DNA from: an uncultured Saprospiraceae bacterium
GTDB taxonomy: Bacteria; Bacteroidota; Bacteroidia; Chitinophagales; Saprospiraceae
Assembly: GCA_905479665.1 (NCBI GenBank)
Contig: CAJQNM010000341.1
Location: forward strand, 1 to 9,124
Length of the DNA stretch: 9,124 nucleotides
Reading direction: 5' to 3'
Shown in pieces: positions 1 through 7,018 of the stretch. Made by a program: the position numbers and the translations under genes. Below the pieces are notes generated by a model. The model made no database searches and had not been told where the DNA came from. It worked only from the letters and a program-made list of their open reading frames with translations. Position 1 is the stretch's first letter. Every line of letters begins with the position of its first letter.

Positions 1-212
1 GGGTGCACTACGGAGATAACTCCATCTACTTCGCCGACGTAATCAAGCCTTGTGACCTGAAAGAAGAAAGTTTCAAATTCAGTCGCTTACAGTTCGTCCT
101 GAAGTTCGAAAAGGGGCAGCCGATTCTGGATGGGCACTGGCAGGAATACAAGGATATACGGCGCTATCGCAAAGGAAAACTTGTTCTGAAAAAAGGAAAA
201 AGCAAAGCCTAA
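1..212 (+). CDS. 3' end of an unrecognised protein gene (partial)
   Basis: An open frame enters from the left edge (first full codon at base 3) and stops at TAA 210-212, leaving about 69 residues. I do not recognise the family. The visible tail alternates charged and aromatic residues: FKFSRLQFVLKFEKG, then a GHWQEYKDIRRYRKG stretch, and it ends in a strongly basic run (KLVLKKGKSKA). This could be the last strands of a beta-rich domain, but that is a guess. The GTG at base 3 is probably internal, because the frame stays open to the window edge and nothing suggests a start there. It is a real coding tail, because its sequence recurs downstream in decayed form at 299-400. It converges on the M16 peptidase gene, and a hairpin follows 4 bases after its stop. 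Confidence 0.6.
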   Translation, partial: VHYGDNSIYFADVIKPCDLKEESFKFSRLQFVLKFEKGQPILDGHWQEYKDIRRYRKGKLVLKKGKSKA

Positions 213-216
213 ATAT

Positions 217-267
217 AATTGACAATGAAGAATTGACAATGGAACGCCGCATTTTCCATTGTCAATT
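217..267. repeat. AT-rich hairpin 1 (possible bidirectional terminator or small palindromic repeat)
   Basis: Two direct copies of AATTGACAATG (217-227 and 231-241) are followed by an inverted copy (257-267). Bases 231-244 pair perfectly with 254-267 in a 14-base-pair stem around a 9-base loop (245-253, CGCCGCATT). It begins 4 bases after the stop codon of the left-hand gene and lies between convergent genes, which suits transcription termination, although no strong T-tract follows on the + strand. The same unit and nearly the same loop recur in the second hairpin, which suggests a dispersed repeat family. Structure is seen directly; function is inferred. Confidence 0.7.
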
Positions 268-298
268 AATTAACTATTCTCCTCCTGTATTACGAAGC

Positions 299-400
299 TC
301 CAAATTTAGTCGCCTACAGTTCGTCCTGAAGTTTGAAAAAGGGACAGCCCATTCTGGATGGGCACTGGCAGGAATACAAGGATATACGACGCTCTCGTAA
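299..400 (+). pseudogene. Frameshifted second copy of the left gene's tail
   Basis: Read in the frame matching the first copy, this stretch gives SKFSRLQFVLKFEKG and then leaves the ancestral frame, because one extra base lies around 335-345. It continues as an unrelated short peptide to TAA at 398-400. DNA similarity to the intact tail continues past the frameshift through the GHWQEYKDI-encoding portion, now out of frame. No start codon or ribosome binding site precedes it, and the basic C-terminus and original stop are absent. It is best read as a relic of a tandem or segmental duplication, or as the last remnant of a deleted paralogue. Confidence 0.7.
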
Positions 401-402
401 TG

Positions 403-482
403 GATTGACAATGAAGAATGGAAAATTGATAATGGAACGCTGCATTTTCCATTATCAATTTTCCATTGTCAATTATCAATTA
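403..482. repeat. AT-rich hairpin 2, longer relative of hairpin 1
   Basis: Bases 417-437 pair with 447-467 in an uninterrupted 21-base-pair stem around a 9-base loop (438-446, CGCTGCATT), one base different from the loop of hairpin 1. It carries units GATTGACAATG (403-413) and AATTGATAATG (424-434) and their inverted counterparts at 450-460 and 464-474, so an alternative fold pairs the outermost units. It ends within 5 bases of the stop codon of the minus-strand M16 gene. On the minus strand it could form the terminator for that gene. It has no coding capacity. Confidence 0.75.
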
Positions 483-486
483 AAAA

Positions 487-3450
487 CTACTTCTCTTCCG
501 GCAACATAACAAACTCGATGTAATTTTCAGTCCCAAAGACCTCCGCTGCCATCGTCTTAATATGATCACCCGTTAGTCCATCGACCAGTTCATTGTATGA
601 ATCCTGAGTAATGTTCTCCAAAGGTAATTTGTAGTGGTAATAGTTCTTTAAACTATTGGTCCAGTAGCGGTTTTCTTTGAGATTCTTAACTCGTGCTTGT
701 TTTTGCACCTCAGTCACTTTCCCTAGATCTTCTGTCGTTGCTCCTCCCTCCACAACCTTGGCTATGTCAGCTTTGGCAATAGCAATTAAGGTGTCGACCT
801 GATCTGGTTCTGCATTAAAAGAAATACTCATTTGGTACGTCTCCTGGGGATATTTATTCACGCCGCCGCGGACACTGACGCCATACACACCTCCTTGATC
901 TTCTCGCATGCTTTCTCGCAGTTTGTTGCGGAGCACTTCCTGCAGCGCACTAAAATTATACCGGCGAGTGCGATCATCCCACTCAAAGTCACCATACCAG
1001 TTCAGTCGCACTGATGCCTTAGGTGCTTCACCGTAATTAAATCGATCGACATGCTTGCCTTTGATTGACTCAATCTCTGGATCTTTCCAGGTCTCGTTGC
1101 GATTGAGCCCTGGCAGACTGCCCAAATATTTTTCCAGATGCGGTTGCATAGCGGCCACCTCAAAATTGCCTACGAAGACAAAGGTAAAGTCTGACGCATC
1201 GGCAAAGCGATCTTGATACATCTCCATGATGAGATCCAAACTGACTTGGTCCATGTCTTCTGCAGTTGGAAATCCACGCCGAGGGTCACCTTTAAATTTT
1301 AACTTGGAAAAGCGATCCTGATAGTAGTAATCTGGATTTATCAGCAAGTTTTGCAAAATCTGCTTTTGACGGGTGAGGAATGAAGAGTACGCATCTTCGT
1401 CGCGCCGAGGATTTGTAAAGTAGAGGTGAATCAGCTCGAACATCGTCTGCTGATCGGCAATGGTACTAGAGCCTTGCAACCCTTCTTCCAATTCTCCTAT
1501 GTAGGGACTGACCTGCACTTGCTTTCCAGCCAGCTGTTTTTGCAATTGGATTAAATTGAACTCGCCGATACCGGCTTGGTTGACTATAGCGGAAGCCAAA
1601 GAAGCAGATTGGTAGTCCGTTGCAGGATACATGGCGTGGCCACCCGGACTAAACGCAGTAAACATGATCTCATCATTCTGAAAGTCAGTTGGCTTGAGAA
1701 TCACTTTTATGCCATTGCTCAGGGTCATTTCGGTGACACCGACGATGTCCTTTTCTTCTGTATTTGTTACGGCTCCGGCAGCTGGTAGATTGGCCAGCAG
1801 TGGTTCACTTGATACTTCATCCTCATAGGGCTCAAGTGTTTCATTATCAACACTTTCGATCAGGGCCAATACTTCTGCCTCTGTGGGCAAAGGCACTTCT
1901 TCTTTGTCTGGGCCGGTAATCACAATCACGCGATTGATATCAGTGATCCATTTTTCAGCCAGCATATTCAGCTCTTGCAGCTGGATGGTGGGAAGAAATC
2001 CTTTCATCAGTTCAAGCCGCTGAGATGGGCTCAGTGCTGGATTGTCATTGAGGAAATTGTACACATAAGACATGGAAAGCTGACCTGACTCGGTTTTGTC
2101 TTGCTCCTTGGCTGCCGTCTCAGCCTCACTCACCATTTCCGCTCGAATCCGATCAAATTCTGATTGCGTAAAACCGTGATCACGTACTCTCTTATTTTCC
2201 TGCAGTACAGCTTTGAGGGCCGGCACCACCTGCCCTTCCGCAGCATTTACATATGACGTATAGGTGTCGATATCTCCGACCTCTCTCCCATAGCCAGCGT
2301 ACCCAAACAAAAATGGTGGTTCAGCTTGTTGGCGTAACTCATCAAGTCTTGCACTCAGGATACGATTGTACGCACTGCGCACGAGAGACTCCCGATAGTC
2401 GCCAAAAGTGGTCACTTTTTCGTGGTCATGCTTGATCAAAACACGTGCGGTGGTAAAGTTGGCTTCTTTGTCTTTGGTGATCGAGACTAGAGTCTCTGCG
2501 TGATCAGGAAATCCGAAGCGCTCACGCTCGCGTGGCTGATCCGGATTGTCCAGCGGAGAAAATCCATTCTTGATTTTGCCTTCGACATCATCTAGGTCAA
2601 TATCTCCCACCACAACGACAGACATCAGGTCGGGACGATACCAATCCCGATAGAATCGCTTGAGTGCATCGTATTCTGCATTGTTAATAATTTCACGTTT
2701 TCCGATTGGCAAACGGTCGGCATATTTCGAGCCTTTGAAAATAACCGGAAGATATTCGTTTCGCATACGCTGATTGGCATTGAGCCCTCCACGCAATTCG
2801 CTTTCGACGACACCACGCTCTTTATCGATCTCTTCGTCTTCAAAACTTACTCCATCTGCCCAGTCCTGCAGGATCAACATTCCCTTGTTAAATAACTCCA
2901 TTGAGTCCGTACGGACTTGGAGCATGTATACCGTTTCATCAAAACTGGTATATGCGTTGAGGTCTGGCCCAAAGCGAGTCCCCACACTTTGCAAATAATC
3001 AACCAATTCACTCTTCGCAAAGTTACGTGTACCATTAAAGGCCATGTGCTCTACGAAGTGCGCAAGCCCCTGCTGATCATCATCTTCATTGATGGAGCCT
3101 ACACCTACGGCCAGCCGAAGTTCAGCCCGATTTTCCGGCTTCTCATTTTTCTGGATGTAGTATTTGAGTCCGTTGGGCAAGACCCCGGTGCGAACCCGAT
3201 CATCCATGGGAAGCGCTTGCTTCATGGGGTCTTGAGGTACATCTTGCTGTTCGACTGCATTTTCTACAGCAGCTTCGGCAGCTTCCGCCACTTCTACAGC
3301 AGCATCTGGTACAGATTCGGATTCCGGGGTTTTGCTCGTTGGAGCAGGTGTCACTACTCCCACCGAGGGAGCTTGAGCCACTTGGCCAACCTTGGGTGTA
3401 CAAGCCCAGAGGCAGATGGCCGTTAAGAATAAAATGAGGCGATATTTCAT
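487..3450 (-). CDS. M16 (pitrilysin/insulinase) family zinc metallopeptidase, lipoprotein
   Basis: A 987-residue protein with two M16 halves. It starts with a lipoprotein signal (hydrophobic residues 5-16, lipobox LWAC, lipidated Cys17), then a Pro/Ala/Glu-rich linker to about residue 78. The catalytic half begins near residue 88 (VLPNGLKYYIQ) and has the inverted zinc motif HFVEH at 131-135 (zinc ligands His131 and His135, catalytic Glu134). The downstream glutamates are in ERGVVESE (211-218); by comparison with pitrilysin, Glu218 should be the third ligand. The second half starts near residue 571, lacks HxxEH, and keeps the Arg849...Tyr856 pair (REDQGGVYG) that matches the substrate-binding Arg/Tyr pair of insulysin-type enzymes. 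The length is right for fused two-domain M16 peptidases. It probably degrades peptides at the periplasm or outer membrane; the substrate is unknown. It lies downstream of ffh on the same strand with a 131-base gap, so it may have its own promoter. Confidence 0.95.
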   Translation of the reverse strand: MKYRLILFLTAICLWACTPKVGQVAQAPSVGVVTPAPTSKTPESESVPDAAVEVAEAAEAAVENAVEQQDVPQDPMKQALPMDDRVRTGVLPNGLKYYIQKNEKPENRAELRLAVGVGSINEDDDQQGLAHFVEHMAFNGTRNFAKSELVDYLQSVGTRFGPDLNAYTSFDETVYMLQVRTDSMELFNKGMLILQDWADGVSFEDEEIDKERGVVESELRGGLNANQRMRNEYLPVIFKGSKYADRLPIGKREIINNAEYDALKRFYRDWYRPDLMSVVVVGDIDLDDVEGKIKNGFSPLDNPDQPRERERFGFPDHAETLVSITKDKEANFTTARVLIKHDHEKVTTFGDYRESLVRSAYNRILSARLDELRQQAEPPFLFGYAGYGREVGDIDTYTSYVNAAEGQVVPALKAVLQENKRVRDHGFTQSEFDRIRAEMVSEAETAAKEQDKTESGQLSMSYVYNFLNDNPALSPSQRLELMKGFLPTIQLQELNMLAEKWITDINRVIVITGPDKEEVPLPTEAEVLALIESVDNETLEPYEDEVSSEPLLANLPAAGAVTNTEEKDIVGVTEMTLSNGIKVILKPTDFQNDEIMFTAFSPGGHAMYPATDYQSASLASAIVNQAGIGEFNLIQLQKQLAGKQVQVSPYIGELEEGLQGSSTIADQQTMFELIHLYFTNPRRDEDAYSSFLTRQKQILQNLLINPDYYYQDRFSKLKFKGDPRRGFPTAEDMDQVSLDLIMEMYQDRFADASDFTFVFVGNFEVAAMQPHLEKYLGSLPGLNRNETWKDPEIESIKGKHVDRFNYGEAPKASVRLNWYGDFEWDDRTRRYNFSALQEVLRNKLRESMREDQGGVYGVSVRGGVNKYPQETYQMSISFNAEPDQVDTLIAIAKADIAKVVEGGATTEDLGKVTEVQKQARVKNLKENRYWTNSLKNYYHYKLPLENITQDSYNELVDGLTGDHIKTMAAEVFGTENYIEFVMLPEEK

Positions 3451-3470
3451 AATTTATTTTTGAAGATTAG

Positions 3471-3508
3471 GGAACATCTAATAACTAAGTAGAGTTTTTA
3501 GAGGTTCC
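3471..3508. promoter_or_regulatory. Imperfect inverted repeat upstream of the M16 gene
   Basis: GGAACATCTA (3471-3480) and TAGAGGTTCC (3499-3508) are inverted copies with one mismatch, separated by 18 AT-rich bases. They lie about 20 bases upstream of the M16 start and about 70 bases past the ffh stop. They could be an operator, a 5' leader hairpin, or a weak ffh terminator; no T-run follows on the transcribed strand. A short imperfect repeat in AT-rich DNA can arise by chance, so this is tentative. I saw no clean TAnnTTTG-type promoter box in this gap. Confidence 0.2.
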
Positions 3509-3581
3509 ATTAATTAAAATGTCGATATAGTTTTAACGTGATATTTCAATCAATAGATGCTTCATTGGCTGTACGCTGGTG

Positions 3582-4922
3582 TTATGCTCCCGGTCTTCGT
3601 CCAGGCATGCCGCTCATGGCACCCCTCATCTTTCCTTTACTCATCATGTGCATCATCTTGCGCATCTGATCAAATTGCTTTATGAACATATTTATCTCGT
3701 GGATGCTGTGCCCACAGCCCGTGGCAATACGTTTCTTGCGACTCATGTTAAGGAGTTCTGGTCGGCCACGCTCCTCTTCGGTCATGGAGAGGATAATGGC
3801 TTCGACCTTGCCAAACGCTGACTCGTCGATGTCCATATCCTTGGTCATCTTGCCCATGCCTGGGATCATGTTGATCAGAGACTTGACATCACCCATTTTC
3901 TTGATCTGCCTGAGCTGACTGTGAAAATCATTAAAGTCAAATTTGTTCTTCCGAATCTTCTTCTCAAGACGCTTCGCTTCTTTCTCGTCAAACTGCTCTT
4001 GTGCCTTTTCCACAAAAGAGACAATGTCTCCCATGCCCAAAATGCGCTGTGCCATCCGATCCGGATGAAAAACATCAAGGGTCTGCATTGTCTCACCGGT
4101 GCTGACAAATTTGATCGGTTTGCCGACGGTGTACTTGACTGACAATGCGGCCCCACCTCGAGTATCACCATCTAGTTTGGTGAGCACCACTCCATCGTAA
4201 TTGATTACCTCATTAAATGCCTTGGCCGTATTGACCGCATCTTGTCCCGTCATGGAGTCGACGACAAAGAGTGTCTCCGTTGGAGAAATCTCCTCCTTGA
4301 TGCTCGAGATCTCCTTCATCATGACCTCATCGACAGCCAGTCGTCCGGCAGTATCCACAATGAGTACATCGTTACTGTTGGCCTGGGCATGTAAGATCGC
4401 TTTGGCAGCAATGTCGACCGGATCGGTGTTTCCGACATCCTTAAATACAGGTACGTTGATCTGCCCACCCAAGACTTCAAGTTGGTCTATGGCGGCAGGG
4501 CGGTACACATCACATGCCACGAGCAGTGGCCGATGATTCTTCTTGGTCTTGAGGTAGTGCGCAAGTTTTGCACTAAATGTTGTTTTTCCCGATCCTTGCA
4601 AGCCCGCCACCAGAACAATACCTGGCTTTCCAGTGACATTGATGCCCACAGATTGGCCTCCCATCAGATCGACCAATTCGTCCATCACGATTTTGACCAT
4701 CATCTCGCCAGGCTTAATGGCCTTTAGCACATTTTGAGTGCCCAAAGCTTCCTCCCGAACTTTGTCGGTAAACTCTTTGGCGATCTTGTAGTTTACATCT
4801 GCCGAAACCAATGCCCTACGTATCTCTTTGATGGATTGCGCAACATTTAGTTCGGTCAATTTGCCGTCACCCCTGATGGATTTAAAGGCACCTTCTAAGC
4901 GATCATTTAAGCTTTCAAACAT
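3582..4922 (-). CDS. ffh: Signal recognition particle protein Ffh (SRP54 GTPase)
   Basis: A complete 446-residue Ffh. It binds 4.5S RNA, recognises signal sequences leaving the ribosome, and docks with FtsY through its GTPase to deliver membrane proteins. The helical N domain spans about 1-85. The G domain follows, with P-loop GLQGSGKT (107-114), the DVYRPAA insertion-box segment (138-144), DTAGR (190-194), TKLDGDTRGG (248-257) and the FVSTGE closing motif (272-277). The M domain (about 300-446) is methionine-rich, with NMIPGMGKM (351-359) and the RNA-binding SRKKRIATGCG (394-404), where the commonly seen GSG is GCG. It ends in a Met/Gly/Arg tail. ATG at 4922 gives the usual MFESLNDRL beginning; an in-frame TTG two codons earlier is less likely. 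It is divergent from yidC, the insertase acting in the same pathway. Confidence 0.98.
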   Translation of the reverse strand: MFESLNDRLEGAFKSIRGDGKLTELNVAQSIKEIRRALVSADVNYKIAKEFTDKVREEALGTQNVLKAIKPGEMMVKIVMDELVDLMGGQSVGINVTGKPGIVLVAGLQGSGKTTFSAKLAHYLKTKKNHRPLLVACDVYRPAAIDQLEVLGGQINVPVFKDVGNTDPVDIAAKAILHAQANSNDVLIVDTAGRLAVDEVMMKEISSIKEEISPTETLFVVDSMTGQDAVNTAKAFNEVINYDGVVLTKLDGDTRGGAALSVKYTVGKPIKFVSTGETMQTLDVFHPDRMAQRILGMGDIVSFVEKAQEQFDEKEAKRLEKKIRKNKFDFNDFHSQLRQIKKMGDVKSLINMIPGMGKMTKDMDIDESAFGKVEAIILSMTEEERGRPELLNMSRKKRIATGCGHSIHEINMFIKQFDQMRKMMHMMSKGKMRGAMSGMPGRRPGA

Positions 4923-4980
4923 GGTCAATACAGATTCAGATCTGAGGAGATGAAATCCCCCCTATGGTTCTCTTGATCCG

Positions 4981-5009
4981 TAAAAATAACTAATATTCAG
5001 CACCCCCAA
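4981..5009 (-). promoter_or_regulatory. Candidate Bacteroidota-type promoter for ffh
   Basis: On the minus strand, TTG (complement of 5007-5009) is followed after 18 bases by TATTTTTA (complement of 4981-4988). That is one base off the Bacteroidota -7 consensus TAnnTTTG, with a usual -33/-7 spacing. Transcription would start near 4974 and leave a leader of about 50 bases before the ATG at 4922. The match was made by eye in AT-rich DNA, so chance is a real alternative. Confidence 0.35.
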
Positions 5010-5051
5010 GCACCACTCATCGAGGTAATTTAATAGTTCGTCTTGGATACC

Positions 5052-5081
5052 TTTCGCAGATGGGTCAAAGTTGTACCTTTG
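5052..5081 (+). promoter_or_regulatory. Candidate Bacteroidota-type promoter for yidC
   Basis: TACCTTTG at 5074-5081 matches the Bacteroidota -7 consensus TAnnTTTG exactly, and TTTC at 5052-5055 lies 18 bases upstream in the -33 position. The predicted start is near 5088, giving a leader of about 34 bases before ATG 5122. A near copy of the box, TACCTTTC (5048-5055), lies 26 bases upstream and overlaps the -33 element. The placement also argues against translation starting at the TTG at 5071, which would precede the transcript. Confidence 0.5.
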
Positions 5082-5121
5082 GCCCCTTCCGACAAAAACC
5101 TCAAAGGGCAAGCAGGAAACG

Positions 5122-7011
5122 ATGGATAGGAACACAATAATTGGTATTTCACTGATCTTCATACTCTTTTATGTCTGGGCCAAGGTTAATGCCCCAACTG
5201 AAGAGCAACTGGCCGCGATGGAGCAGCAACGCGACTCTATTGCGATGGTCGAATCTCAGCAGGCTCTGCCTTCGGATCTGGGTAGAGAGGAAGTTCCTTC
5301 TGCCGAGACGACGCCCCTGCAAAGCGACTCGGCTAGGAGCGACCTGCTCACTCAGGATTTTGGACCCTTTGCAGCTGCTGCAACGGGTACCGAAGAAACT
5401 GTGGAACTTGAAAACGATTTGCTCAAACTTTCGATTTCTACCAAAGGAGGCACGATTCGAAGGGCTGAGATAAAGGAGCATCAGAAACTTAGCGAGGATG
5501 AAGAATTCAATGAAATTTACTCCCCCTTGGTGCTTCTCGAAGACGAGAAGAATCAATTTGAGTATTTGTTTCCAACTCCTGGTGTAACCGGTGGGATGGT
5601 AAAGAGTAGCGACCTCTATTACCAGGCCAATCGAAGTGGGGATGAGCTTACGCTGACAGCAGATCTTGGCGGCGGTCGTAAAGTGGAACAGATCTACCGC
5701 ATGAAGCCCGGTGCTTACGATGTCGAATATTCTCTCAGGCTTACCGGCATGGAACGATTGCTCCCAGCATCTGAGGGCCTCACTTTAAGTTGGAAAAACC
5801 ACCTTGATCGCATAGAAATCAATACCAGTTGGGAAGCAATGATGAGCTCGATCTATTTCAAAGAATCGGGTGAAGACACCGACTATTGTTCATGCAGCGG
5901 AGACGACACGGAAGATGTAGATGGCCAACCAGTGAAATGGATTTCGCACAGCAACCAGTTTTTTCTTAGTTCCTTGATTGCGAAAAACCAGCCATTCACC
6001 AGTGCTGTTCTGGAGACCCGCAGTGTACCCGAAGAATCTGAAGACCTAAAGATCCTGCTGAGTCAAATTAAACTACCACTTACCGGCCAAAATAGTGAGC
6101 AATTTGACATGACCTGGTACATCGGGCCTAAGGAGTTTGATGTACTGCGCTCATACGACCTGGCACTCGAAGAGACGGTTGCTTTTGGTTTCAGCATATT
6201 TGGCAGCATCAATCGCTGGGTGATCAGGCCACTCTTTACTTTTTTGAGCAAGTACATAGGGAGCAAGGGCATTGTGATCTTATTGCTCACGCTCATTGTT
6301 AAATCCCTGGTGTATCCGCTTACCTATAAGATGATCCGCTCGCAGAGCAAAATGGCCGCTCTCAAACCACAGATGGCCAAGACACGCGAGAAGTACAAAG
6401 ATGATCAGCAGAAGATGCAGATGGAAAACATGAAACTTTACCGGGAGTATGGAGTAAACCCGGCCGGCGGATGTTTTCCTATGGCATTGCAGATGCCGAT
6501 CTGGTTTGCCCTTTACCGGTTCTTTCCAGCCTCGATCGAGTTTAGGCAAGCGAGCTTTCTGTGGGCAAACGACCTTTCCAGCTATGACGTCTTTTTCAGA
6601 CTGCCTTGGGATGTGCCCATGCTGGGAGCACACGTCAGCTTATTTACTCTACTCTATGCGATCACCTTGATCATGTATACATACTACAATAGTAAGTTGA
6701 TGAACATGGATTCGATCAACCCTATGATGAAATACATGCAGTATGCGATGCCTCTCATGTTTATCGTATTTTTCAATAGTTATGCTTCGGGTCTGACCTG
6801 CTACCTGCTTTTCTCTAACATATTTAATATCGCTCAGACCTTGATCACTAAAAACTATTTGATTGATCACAAAAAGATTGAGGCTGAGCTTGACGCCAAT
6901 AAAAAGAAACCAAAAAAGAAAGGAGGCTTTCAGGAGCGATTGCAATCAGCGCTTGCTGAGCAACAGCGGATAGCCGGTGAACGCGAGAAAACGGGCAAGC
7001 GAAAAAAATAA
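5122..7011 (+). CDS. yidC: Membrane protein insertase YidC (Oxa1 family)
   Basis: A 629-residue inner-membrane insertase that places membrane proteins into the bilayer alone or with SecYEG. The ATG at 5122 gives MDRNTIIGISLIF, the usual start, and a weak AGGA (5114-5117) precedes it. Segments: N-terminal anchor (about 5-20), acidic/Gln-rich linker, periplasmic beta domain (about 92-345) and the conserved five-helix core. The core has TM2 about 383-400, a cytoplasmic helical hairpin (about 405-445), NPAGGCFPMALQMPIW (446-461) at TM3, TM4 about 503-521 and TM5 about 541-560 followed by SNIFNIAQ. Lys394 (IVKSLVYPLT) sits where E. coli YidC has groove Arg366. The periplasmic domain has an unusual Cys-X-Cys (256, 258) in an acidic loop. 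The tail from about 583 is highly basic, as expected for ribosome contact. It is probably co-transcribed with gpsA, 7 bases downstream. Confidence 0.97.
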   Translation: MDRNTIIGISLIFILFYVWAKVNAPTEEQLAAMEQQRDSIAMVESQQALPSDLGREEVPSAETTPLQSDSARSDLLTQDFGPFAAAATGTEETVELENDLLKLSISTKGGTIRRAEIKEHQKLSEDEEFNEIYSPLVLLEDEKNQFEYLFPTPGVTGGMVKSSDLYYQANRSGDELTLTADLGGGRKVEQIYRMKPGAYDVEYSLRLTGMERLLPASEGLTLSWKNHLDRIEINTSWEAMMSSIYFKESGEDTDYCSCSGDDTEDVDGQPVKWISHSNQFFLSSLIAKNQPFTSAVLETRSVPEESEDLKILLSQIKLPLTGQNSEQFDMTWYIGPKEFDVLRSYDLALEETVAFGFSIFGSINRWVIRPLFTFLSKYIGSKGIVILLLTLIVKSLVYPLTYKMIRSQSKMAALKPQMAKTREKYKDDQQKMQMENMKLYREYGVNPAGGCFPMALQMPIWFALYRFFPASIEFRQASFLWANDLSSYDVFFRLPWDVPMLGAHVSLFTLLYAITLIMYTYYNSKLMNMDSINPMMKYMQYAMPLMFIVFFNSYASGLTCYLLFSNIFNIAQTLITKNYLIDHKKIEAELDANKKKPKKKGGFQERLQSALAEQQRIAGEREKTGKRKK

Positions 7012-7018
7012 GCACGAC

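Larger units (their letters stand above)
74..403 (+). repeat. Imperfect direct repeat of a gene tail (copies 74-175 and 301-403)
   Basis: Bases 74-175 and 301-403 align along their length at roughly nine bases in ten, offset by 227 bases, with one extra base in the second copy near 330-340. In the first copy the repeat lies inside the reading frame that ends at 212. In the second it is non-coding or decayed. Each copy is followed by a related palindrome, so the duplicated module probably included both the tail and the palindrome. About 40 bases of copy 1 (from about 177 to 217, holding the basic C-terminal codons and the stop) are missing between repeat and palindrome in copy 2. Confidence 0.85.

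Noticed and set aside
217..482. CRISPR-like array from the repeated AATTGAYAATG units
   Set aside because: Units are 11 bases, mixed direct and inverted, without regular spacers; they form hairpins instead.
2917..3426. 169-codon open frame on the + strand opposite the start of the M16 gene
   Set aside because: It lies wholly antisense to a clear lipoprotein/M16 coding region, has no recognisable domain, and its composition follows from the opposite strand.
4923..4928. TTG start for ffh two codons upstream
   Set aside because: ATG at 4922 gives the family-typical MFESLNDRL N-terminus; the two extra residues add nothing.
5071..5121. TTG start for yidC at 5071
   Set aside because: It would add 17 residues before the conserved MDRNTIIG start and overlaps the best promoter box.
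4923..5121. SRP (4.5S) RNA gene next to ffh
   Set aside because: I looked for the conserved GGAAGCAGCC-type loop and flanking stem on both strands and did not see it.
5149..5556. 135-codon open frame antisense to the start of yidC
   Set aside because: It overlaps a well-supported gene on the other strand and the translation shows no family features.
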